Assembly: GCA_014925825.1 (NCBI GenBank)
Contig: JACGCK010000030.1
Span: forward strand, 333,966 to 397,965
DNA: 64,000 bases
Origin: Pholiota molesta
Taxonomy: Eukaryota; Basidiomycota; Agaricomycetes; Agaricales; Strophariaceae
Reading direction: 5' to 3'
Positions within the stretch are counted from its first letter, which is position 1. Each line of letters opens with the position of its first letter. Shown in pieces: positions 34,854 to 44,127 of the stretch. A program made the translations under genes and the position numbers. Below the pieces are notes generated by a model that was not told the origin of the DNA, searched no databases, and saw only the letters and a program-made list of their open reading frames with translations.

Positions 34854-37219
34854 ATGCAGGCGCCAGTGATGAGCCTGTCGGCAGATGACAGCGACCCACT
34901 CTCGGTGCAGCCACCTCTCTTCGAAACTCTAGATGAAAGAACTGCGCGGTTATCCTTCGAACAGCGTGCAAAGGATATTTCAGATCGAATCGACGAAGAG
35001 ATCGAGAGGGCGAGCGCTGCTGAGCGAAGAGGACCAAAACCCATCAAAATCCTTCTGCTGGGTGCGTTGACTTGATATTGCTTAACTCAACTCCGGGCTG
35101 ACGTATTTCGTTGCATTGTGTAGGACAAAGTGAATCAGGTGAATTCGAATTCTTTCGCTACGGTTGTTGACCATTCACACCTCTTCCACGATATAGGAAA
35201 GTCAACGACACTGAAAAGTATGTGGCGCTTATGACTCTTATTAACATGGTATTGACCTCAATTCTCCCCCAAGACTTTCAATTAATGTACGACCAAAAGG
35301 TAGGTATCTATAGCAACTGCTGTCCGACCCACGTTTTCAACTTAGCACCAACTGATTGACACAGTCATTTCGCGCGGAACGCGGCTCATGGAGAGCTGTC
35401 ATCCAGCTCAATGTCGTCCAATCCATTCGCATGATACTTGATGCCATGGACCGCGCTCAGAAGTATGATCATTCCGAGCAAACGTCTCCCCAAAGTGCAA
35501 AAAAAAATCTTGCCCATTTATCGTCTGAACTGTTGAACGTCAAGATGCGCCTGACACCCCTGCTCGAGGTCGAACGAACTCTGATACGACGCATCACCGG
35601 CGGCGGCTCTGAACTCATGCCCCAAACAAGAATTAATCCAACAGCCCCTTTCTCGAAGCCTGCGCTGAAAGAGATCGCTATAAATTCTACGATACCCTGG
35701 AAGAACGCTTTCAATCGCTTGAACAGGACGACGGATCAGAGGGCCAGCTTTGACAGCGCCGACGGAATTGACTGGGAAGACCGCGAAGATCCATGGCCCA
35801 TTCTGAACGAATGCATGCAAGATATGATATATCTTTGGAATAACCCTTCAATCAAGCAACTGCTCGTGAGACAGAAAATCAAGGCAGACGATCTGAATGG
35901 ATAGTATGTTTCTTAGTTATTTTATTAGCCTGGTCCTAGACTCACATACTTTCAGCTTTTTAGACTCTCTTGACCGAGTAGCAGGCGCTCATTATGTTCC
36001 AACAGATGGTGCGTCATTTTAATGAGTTTCGTATGTCAAAATGGTCTGAGTTCTTACCTCAGATGATATTCTGCGAGCACGGCTGAAGACGCTAGGTGCC
36101 TAAATTTATCCTGAATGTCTAATCATCAGTGCTAACCAATCTAGGCGTGAGCGAGCATCGCTTTAAGATCACTACGAGTAGGTAACAGTGAATCTATTGC
36201 TTAATCTAGGCTTATTCTGGTGTCTTTCTTCTAGGTGGCTTGGTGAGAGATTGGAAGGTCTATGATGTTGGGGGACACAGATCACAAGTTAGTGCCCTGT
36301 CAAAAGCCCCCATTGTGATCTCTGTACTAACGCCCTTTGACAGCGAGGTGAGAATGGGTATTGTGCTTCTGAAGAGAAGGTTCGCCTCATATATGGTTTT
36401 CTGAAACAGCGGCCTGGGCTCCTTTCTTCGATGATATGGATGCTATCATATTCTTGGCCCCAATCAGGTATGTTTGTAACGTTTCCCAATCGTCTAAAGA
36501 TAGCGTACCAACTACAAAGCTTGTGGGTTCCCATAGTGGTTTTGATCAAGTCCTAGAAGAAGATCAGAGGGTCAACAGACTAGTTCGTGGCCTTTAATCT
36601 CCCCTGTCCCTTTTCGAAGAGCTAACACGAAAGTTACCACTCCCTAGGAAGATTCAATCAAACTGTGGACGATGATTGTCACTAACCAACTTCTCAAGAA
36701 TACGAATATCATCCTATTCTTAAACAAGATCGACATCTTTCGCACAAAACTCTCCTCCGGAATTAAATTGAGGGACTTTGTCGTGTCATACGGGGACCGA
36801 CCGAATGATGTGGACAACACTACAACTTGTACGCCGCATTCAATCCCAGGTCTATTTATTACTGAACTTTATTGACGTTTATGGTAGATTTGAGACGGAA
36901 GTTTGGTATGTCGCGAATAACCCCATACTCCTGGTAATTTTCATACGAACCTTGTTTTCAGCCGGTATCATGCAGGAAGCTTCCTCCTCGCCGCGGATTT
37001 TTTACTGCCACTTCACCACAGTGACGGTCAGTGCTCAGTTATATCTTCTGTACAACCTCTCATACTATTTCTAGGATACCAAATCTACCAAGTATATCAT
37101 ATCCAATCGTACGTTTTCTTCGTTCTTAACTGGATCAAGTACCCACGTTATTCAAAAATTGAATAGTCAAGGATATGCTTATGCGACAAAACCTCGTGAA
37201 AACAAATCTCATGACATGA
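34854..37219 (+). CDS. Atypical heterotrimeric G-protein alpha subunit
   Basis: A GTP-binding signal transducer downstream of seven-TM receptors. ATG 34854 (MQAPVMSLSADDSDPLSVQP) has no N-myristoylation MGxxxS motif. The P-loop GQSESGKSTTLKNFQ is spread over four exons, including exons of 15 nt (35124-35138) and 21 nt (35197-35217). A large helical-domain exon follows (35366-35903), with SFRAERGSWRAVIQLNVVQ and insertions relative to canonical G-alpha. Then come switch I DDILRARLKTLGVSEHRF, switch II VYDVGGHRSQ (His codon CAC 36276-36278 where canonical subunits have Gln), WAPFFDDMDAIIFLAPISGF, G4 NIILFLNKIDIF, VVSYGDRPNDVDNTT, and G5 region FYCHFTTVT|DTKSTKYIISN (TCAT replaced by TTVT). The C-terminus is VKDMLMRQNLVKTNLMT, stop 37217-37219. 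It belongs to the expanded, divergent G-alpha group of Agaricomycetes. Family call strong; GTPase activity uncertain. Confidence 0.87.
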
Positions 37220-37526
37220 ATGCAGTCCCCAGTCAGTCCCACAATATCTGTCTTATACCCTATCACCACATAAGTATGTACTCGAGACGAGGATATGTAT
37301 ACATTGTATCTATCATGTATCGTATTAGATAATGTATTCAAAATGGTTGTATCGAAATATGAGCTATCGAGCGCTGATTCCCTGTTTCGAGGAAGCATGC
37401 ATCAGAAGATACAACAGCGGATGCTCCCCAATGAGCTAGAGGACTTAATGAAGGGATCCGCTAGACGATTTGCGTTTCTACGTCGTTCATTGTATTCGCT
37501 TTCCCTGCTGTTGAATCGATTTGTGA

Positions 37527-38348
37527 TCACAAAGGCTGCGAATCGGCTCCTATCATCTGGCCTAATTCAGGAGTTTCCATGGGAGGTACGTAGTTCTGCA
37601 CCTTTTCGTGGTTCCACCACAATGCGGGCCGTCCACTGTGACCAAGCAGATTCCTCTCCCAGCGAATTTCCAACTGTCCCTTGAGCAAACCTTGACTCCC
37701 GGCGAGAGCGGGATTGCATAGAGCGCTTCCGACATTGCCAAGTGGTGATTTTGAAGATTTAGTGGGGGTGTCAGCAGGGGAGAGCTCCGTAGGGTCTTCA
37801 ATTGGGGGGAGGTGTAGCAAGAGGAAAGGTATGGGAGATGATTGCGCGCGAAGAGTTGCAGCTTTCGTGAACGGTGACTCGGAAATGAGGAGCGCCACGA
37901 CCGGGGTAGTCGATCGTTCCAGAGGAAACAATGGGATGGCCATCTCGTCTGAGGACATCGCCGAAAAACGAAACAGAACTCCTTCCAATTCGCGCACGTA
38001 CTTTGGCCCCATCTTCTTTTTCTCGGCTTTGCATTGACCAATAATACGGATTCGACGTCGCGTGTCAGACAATGAAGGATCGTTCAAGGCGTTCGGTATA
38101 TCGTATGGCAGCCACCACCAACCGAGAAGATCAATACCTCCATCCTCTTTACCCCCCACGCGTGTCAAAGACATAGACATTGTCTGCCCCAAAAGGTTTA
38201 ACGACCGTTCTTCGAAAGCAGTCCCCCGCTCAACGGTAGTTGTTCTAAGAGATGACGACGCTTTTGACAGATACCGTCTTTTTGTTAGTGTTTCCACGAT
38301 AAAACGGCCCGAAGACCAGTATTTTCTGGCTTGTAATAACGTTTTCAT
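37527..38348 (-). CDS. RRG7: RRG7-like mitochondrial protein (DUF2034, Mrr/restriction-endonuclease-like fold)
   Basis: A single exon of 273 residues. The frame is open further upstream, but the ATG at 38346-38348 (MKTLLQARKYWSSGRFIVET) gives a typical basic mitochondrial presequence (...LTKRRYLSKASSS), so I chose it. The family core is clear: RGTAFEERSLNLLGQTMSMS, VGGKEDGGIDLLGWWWLP, IIGQCKAEKKKMGPKYVREL. These carry the Glu, Asp and Gln-x-Lys positions of the PD-(D/E)XK nuclease fold. In yeast RRG7 is needed for respiratory growth; its biochemical role is not settled. A Pro/Ser-rich insert lies at about residues 190-215. The gene is convergent with the G-alpha gene (308 bp between stops). 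Confidence 0.82.
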   Translation of the reverse strand: MKTLLQARKYWSSGRFIVETLTKRRYLSKASSSLRTTTVERGTAFEERSLNLLGQTMSMSLTRVGGKEDGGIDLLGWWWLPYDIPNALNDPSLSDTRRRIRIIGQCKAEKKKMGPKYVRELEGVLFRFSAMSSDEMAIPLFPLERSTTPVVALLISESPFTKAATLRAQSSPIPFLLLHLPPIEDPTELSPADTPTKSSKSPLGNVGSALCNPALAGSQGLLKGQLEIRWERNLLGHSGRPALWWNHEKVQNYVPPMETPELGQMIGADSQPL

Positions 38349-38824
38349 CAGGTCAAGGGTATATGTTGCGCATGTCGGATATATCGACTCGGCTCCTGTC
38401 CAGTGTCTTTTCTGACGACATTGGGTAACATAAGTCAGATAAAGAGCAGGTGGAAGCAAGAAGTAAACTGACGGTGAGACGAGAAGAAATTCAAGGGAGA
38501 GCCCAACTGACAAGAGTGAAGAGAAGGTTGCCGTCGCTTCGTAAATGAACTCGATTGAAAATCTTCACGTGGCCAAATAAAGATATCACGTGGCAAACGC
38601 GTCCCTTGAGGGGCCTTGACTCCAACTTGACTCCATTGACTCTAAGACTAGTACTCAACGTTACTCAACTAGTACTTGCTTCCTATCGCGTTGGTGCTAG
38701 TTTACTACCGCGTAATTTTTTCAACATAGTATATTAAATAGAGTTTCTGTCCGATATTTTCCTTCAAAAGCAATTCAAAAGTCTTAAGAATTACAATAAA
38801 TTTGAATCAATTGCTGTGATCAAG
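38349..38824. other. Spacer between RRG7-like gene and SDR gene
   Basis: 476 bp holding the RRG7-like promoter and the SDR 3' region. No gene or repeat is visible. Confidence 0.45.
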
Positions 38825-40237
38825 TCAAGGATCAATAGCAGGTGAATCTATATTCAAGTCCTTCAATATGGTTTCCGTCGTTTCCCAAAGCTGGGAGGCC
38901 AAGTCGATGCTTTTCGCATTCTCGCTTAGTTTTCCAACGACTCCAACAGGCTCCAGATAAGTGTATCTGTACTTCTCGGGGAACTCTTCGATCAGCGGTG
39001 ACGCAGCAGCGAAGCAAGATGTATACGATCCAGCTTCAGGGCGCATAAAAAATACTTCCATAACAATATTTGCAAGAATTGGCCATGGAAGTCGATCTGC
39101 GAATGTGTTAACCTCGCCGGGGTGAATTGGTATTGAGATTATGGGAATCTCCCATTCATCTAATCGTTTCTGCAGTTCTCGGGCAAAAAGAATGGCAGTA
39201 AGCTTGGTCATACCTGGTCATAATTATTAATGCACCAACCAGAGGATAAATAGAAGACTAACTATAACGCGCCCAATCTGGATAGAAATCCGATGCAAAC
39301 TCCTGATTGAAATCTTGAATCTCTTCAAATTTGAGGTCAGGGTTCATTGCGTGTTTCTGAGTGTGGGCAATGGACCCTAACTAATTAGTTTGAATGTGAG
39401 TTTTCGTATATTCAGTACCATTCTAAAAGATAACTGACTGAAACAATCCGAACATCAGATTTGGGCTCTTTTGATGTCTTCATCAACAGAGGAAGTAACA
39501 TTCGCGTGAAGACGAATGGGCTGAAATAACTTTTCGAGCGAAACATGCATTAGCATGTGGCTTCAAGAAAAGGAAGGCGGGCGGAGGTGAACCTACTTGG
39601 TGACCACCACGCTGCTAATACCTATCAAATATTACGAATCAGGTATAACAGTTATTCTGGGGATGGAATAATCAAATACGTACCATCTCTGGTTTCTTCG
39701 TATGCTCCCGTTAGCCTTATAAAAGCAGGTAAGGCTAATGCGATGACCTGCATCCTACAACGACTTACTGAGCTGCGTTATTGACTGCAATATATGAGTA
39801 CATTATCTTCGAATTATTTATTCAGCGAACTCACTCAAAATATCCAGCCTCGATTCCCTTTGCAAAAAGTCTTCAGCAGCCATCTTGGCCCACCGTGGAT
39901 CGGCGAGATCGACGTGCAGCCATATGACCTGACCAGGACCAAGTCCCTCTCGTTCAAGTTGAATAATCGCCTCCTTAGCCTTGGCTTCATTCCTCGCACC
40001 GAGGTAAACCTTGGCTCCTTTACGAGCGAGGAATTTGACTGTATGATATCCTATTCCAGTGCTGAATTTATGGGTTCAACGTTTTTGAATCAACATTGAA
40101 ATCAACATCGTCGATCGCGGCGCTAGTGAACCGGCTACTGACTTTCCACCCGTGACAATTGCCACTTTTCCTGTTAGGTCTTTCAGGTCCTTCTGAGGAT
40201 CAAAGCCTCCGGTTTTACGGGACATACAGCCACCCAT
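38825..40237 (-). CDS. Short-chain dehydrogenase/reductase (SDR)
   Basis: An NAD(P)-dependent oxidoreductase of the classical/extended fungal SDR type (retinol dehydrogenase/WWOX-like). The ATG at 40235-40237 (MGGCMSRKTGGFDPQKDLKD) is the first; a second in-frame ATG lies four codons later. Features: LTGKVAIVTGGN|TGIGYHT (cofactor motif TGGxxGIG, split by an intron), ARKGAKVYLGARNEAKAKEA, VIWLHVDLADPRWAK, VVTNHFSPFVFTRMLLPLL, VRIVSVGSIAHTQKH, and WARYSMTKLTAILFARELQ (catalytic YxxxK preceded by the Ser segment). The C-terminal part (HPGEVNTFADRLPWPIL) is substrate-specific. Stop at 38825-38827. About five short introns. Motifs are intact. The substrate is unknown. Confidence 0.84.
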
Positions 40238-40494
40238 TTTACAGCTTCGCCAATGGGTTTAGCGTCGGGGAGCGGTGGAGGAGAAAGAAAGGGGGGAAAG
40301 GCAGAGGCTGGGAAAGCGAAGACGAGCATCTTCAGTCTACTTATATTATGTGGCGTTTGACGAGCTCAAAACTGGCGCCTGGGTCCCACTGACCCCAGGT
40401 GCATAAATTTCTGTTGCTCTTAAAATAGCCATAAGGGCCTACTTACTCGCTCTTACCCTGCTCTTATAAACGGCCATACTCAATGATGAAAATT
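40238..40494. other. Upstream region of the SDR gene
   Basis: Short spacer between the SDR start and the tandem repeat array. Presumed promoter; no specific site identified. Confidence 0.35.
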
Positions 40495-41045
40495 CAAACA
40501 GGGTGCAAACAGAAGGTATGTAAACAAGTCATGCAATGTAGGTATAGTTCGAAGCTTACACGGACCCTAGTACACGTACCCTATCGAAGGAGTACATGCC
40601 CAGGGCACCTTGCCAGCCTCTGGTTTTACTCGACGTAAACGGAATACAAACAAAATGTGTGTAAAACAGGTCATGCAAAAGCAAGGAAGATATAGTGCGA
40701 AGCTAACACGGATCTTAGACACGTTTCCTATCTAAGGATACAGTGCCCTGGACACCTTGCCAGCCTCACGATCAATGTTCAGGAATAAAGCTGCGAGGAG
40801 ATATCGTAGTAGGTCAGCAGGAGATCATGGTCAAAGAATGAGATATCCAGACCAAACGGGGCGGGGCATCGGTGAAGCTGACACGGATCCCAGCACATGT
40901 ATATCCTGTCAAAGGAATACGATGCACAGGACACCTTGCCAGCCTCACGACAGATACAAAAAGGTAAACCTGCAAGCAGATTTTGTAATATATCAGTAGA
41001 AAATCATGATCAAAGAATAAGCTATACAGACTAAACGGGACGGAG
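40495..41045. repeat. Degenerate tandem repeat array, three units of about 147-179 bp
   Basis: The core caccttgccagcctc occurs at 40606-40620, 40753-40767 and 40932-40946. Each is preceded by gaagct(t/a)acacgga-c(c/t)-ag-aca-gt and cctatc/cctgtc..aggaata, then a tgcccagg/tgcacagg block. A second block, tcatg(g/a)tcaaagaat(g/a)ag, occurs near 40829 and 41007 and is followed by aga(c)caaacggg. The array reaches the stop codon of the F-box gene at 41031. Confidence 0.8.
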
Positions 41046-42359
41046 CACCCTGGAAAGCCTGGTCACTATTTTGCGAAAAGTGACCATAGGAAGTATGTTC
41101 GGAACCAATGGGAACACGTTGACCCCAAACTTGAAATGGACCTGAGCCAAGAGAGGATATCCATCAGCGAGCGCTAAGTCGACGTCTTCCCAATGCGATT
41201 GGCGAGAAGGTGTGTGATGAGTGGCGAAAAGCTGCCCCGGACAATAAAATGCTATATGGTCAAGTTGGCTCGGTTTGGATAGGCTTCGAAGGATGCGCGC
41301 CGAACGCTGCGCAAACAATGTCTGGTCATGATTATAGGAATTGTTCCTGAATTCAATGGATGATAGGTGTTCGAAGCCAGAAAGATCGACGGGTTCTAAT
41401 ACAGTAGCGGGACTGATCTTTCCTGCTAATAGACCCTTCACGTTAGAAGGTCGAAAATAGATTGGACGAAGGGGAGAAAAAAGTTAATGCGTACCTGACT
41501 TTATTTCAAGCTCGATGACGAGATGCTTGAGCATGGGCAATGACATTTCCGACAATTTTTGGAAAGAATCCATCCATGACTCGCCTGGGAGCTCCCTCAG
41601 GCCGAGCCACTGTAGTTTATCGAGTGCGAATACAGGCGGATTAATGGTACAGCAGTTCATAAGCGACTGGAAGCATTCCTCCCCAGCTCCCACCATGACC
41701 GCGGATAAGGAAGGGGGAGTGGGCGGACAATGTGGCCGAGCTACAATCGGTGCCAAGCTTCCGTCGCCTCCCAGAATAATCATTCGCAGAGATGGACAAT
41801 TCGCGAGAAGGAGCGTATCGAAGTTTTGGATATCTTGGAGGACAAATTCCTGGATTCGATTTCCAACAATCATCTCCGCAACACCTGCCCGCAGGTCTTC
41901 GGAAACGTCGCATTGCCAATCGAGGTATCCATATCCATATACCTTGATGGAGAGACATTTGAGTTGGGTGAACTTTGGAAGGATGTCACGAAGATTGCCC
42001 GGGCCGCCGATCTGTGAAGCAGAGCGCGTAGCAATCAAGAGCTCCTTGATGTATTCCGCTAGATGAGAAGATTTCTCAAACAAAACCTTCAGCTTCTGTT
42101 CGTGCCATGGATAGAGGATAAATTTCTCGAACAAGTGCTGTTGAGCCCGTCGAACAAATGCGTGGGAAACGTAGGTGCACGTAATGAGCGTTTCACGCTG
42201 GCCTTTGAAAGAGTCGATAATCCGATCTATAAGCTCCTGCGGGAGTGTACGAACTCGCGAGCGACGTGGGGGTGCCAAAGACAGAATTTGGGAGTGTTTT
42301 ACAACCCTGGGATGAGATGTAGAAGCCCCGCTCCGCAATCTTCGGCGGCTCACCAGCAT
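41031..42359 (-). CDS. F-box-like protein
   Basis: ATG 42357-42359 gives MLVSRRRLRSGASTSHPRVV, then an F-box-like segment (RTLPQELIDRIIDSFKGQRE, TLITCTYVSHAFVRRAQQHL). Repeated leucine-rich strands follow (LPKFTQLKCLSIKVYGYGYL, IQEFVLQDIQNFDTLLLANC, LDKLQWLGLRELPGESWMDS, LPMLKHLVIELEIKSG). One intron (gtacgc...gcag, about 41427-41496) joins SG|KISPATVLEPVDLSGFEH to the last exon, which ends LSRVLRPV with the stop at 41031-41033. This is the common basidiomycete pattern of an F-box followed by LRR-like repeats; a role in SCF-type ubiquitination is inferred from the family. The stop lies inside the last unit of the tandem repeat array. Confidence 0.78.
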
Positions 42360-44127
42360 AGTGGACGTCTTTCGAAAGACAATAAGAAAGATGGCAAGAA
42401 AGGGAAGAATGCTGTGCGTGTAAGCCTCATGACTTACTCTTATAGTTCTTCTCAAGGCGTGAGGTTGATTGGCGCCCGTCAACGCGTCAACAATTCTCAC
42501 GCTTCCCCGTACTCGCTTCATGCACGCCGCTGCTTAGATCATTGTGCAGGATTCCTTTTATTAGATTGTCTGCAAGCTGAAAGAGCGAGTAAGAGTTAAA
42601 TTTATGGTTAAGAGGTCACGATGGCAATAAGTACACCAGCGCTAAGTATAAGCATAATTCGATTTAGGACGCGCACTGGCGATACCGGCAATCCAACTGA
42701 GTTGAAAGGTCTTTGAACCGGTTTTCGGGCGCTAAACTTGCGCCATGTGTCCATAAAGATTGCATAAATATCCGATGTCCGTGCCGGTCCCGATTATGAC
42801 GAAGGCGCCGATGACAGTGGCGATTCGGGTATGAGTAGTGGAGAACGATGGGTATACATACAAATGCAGAGGCTGATGTATGTTCGATTAATACGATAAG
42901 GAACTCGAGACAGTCTGCCCTTCAAGCTATTGCACAAGTTGCAAGCATATTCTAGAATGCTGTTCGGCGTAAGCTTCTCCTGTGGGTCGCTATTCATATG
43001 CTCACCATGGGCGTCTGAAATATCGATCATCTTATCGGAACATGAGGCAATGGAAGCAAGGGTTCGATCAGAATTGAAAAGTTCCACAGTACAAATGCGT
43101 TCCAACTGCAAGGATTGATATTTTGAAAGGCGATTGTGTAAAATGTAATTATCATAGTCTTGGGAGGTGGAAGAAGTACAGGATGATCATGAAATGGAAG
43201 ATGCGCTCACCTCAACGTTCAATATTCAGGCCTGAAGGCCCCTAGAACATTCAGGCTTTTAACTTCAAGCTCCAGAAGCACTACACGTTTGCACCCTGCA
43301 CCCCACATCGTGGCAAACCATGGAGGGTAGAGTCGTGTTTTCTCAGCTCAAAGGATGTTAATACAGTGCCGATCAGTTGGCCAGGTGGCATGAGGCGACA
43401 GTAACGTTGTTGTGATTTAGCGCCCAGAAATGTCGGTGTAATGAACCTCAAGGAATACGTGCGTATGCAGCGGTGCTCATTACTCAGCCTATCAGAATGA
43501 AAGAACCAAATTAGAAAGATTTGTGGATGATACCAAGAAGAATCAGAAAGAGATTTTCAGCAAAAAATTGTCGTCCTGACACACGATGGTGCTCAGTCCG
43601 GATTGAAGACATATAAACATCCTTCGAAGTTTGTTCTACCTTGACAATGAAGAGCTGCTTACCTCAATCCTAGACCCTGGAGAAGATTAAGTCAGGTTCA
43701 TGTCCGTGCTTCGTGTTTTCAAGCGGTATGAAAGTGTTCAAGGAAACCTTGGGAGGTCGTGGTCGTGGCGTCAACGGCCAGAAGAGAGCCACGTAACATA
43801 TCGCTGTCCTTCCACTGGCAGTGTGGGTAATCGTTGATGTTTCCAATTGTTTGTGTGTGAGAGAGGCCGGTGAGGCCGTTGACATGTGCGCATTAACTGC
43901 CCTTGAACACTACCATATGTCGCGCACGAAAATATTACCTCCATGGACCACCATAGTTCCATAGAATTAATTCGATATAAATGTAGTTTTACATAACGAG
44001 AGGGGCGGAAATGAGTGTGGTATTAAGACAAGGTTTCTCCTTTTCTTCCATAACAGCCTCAGACCCTCTGAGAGAACCGTCTTCGGCGTCAGAACTACCC
44101 ACGAAGCCGGCGCTTTCCTGCCTAACT
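42360..44127. other. Gene-poor spacer
   Basis: 1.8 kb. A minus-strand frame at 42794-43111 (IASCSDKMIDISDAHGEHMN, LTPNSILEYACNLCNSLKG) follows a good acceptor (tccttgcag). It faintly resembles the Mediator subunit Med4 region, but I could not find matching upstream exons, so I do not call it a gene. Nothing else is seen. Confidence 0.35.

Noticed and set aside
42794..43111. Possible Med4-like exon on the minus strand
   Set aside because: Only a faint resemblance, and no partner exons in the expected place.
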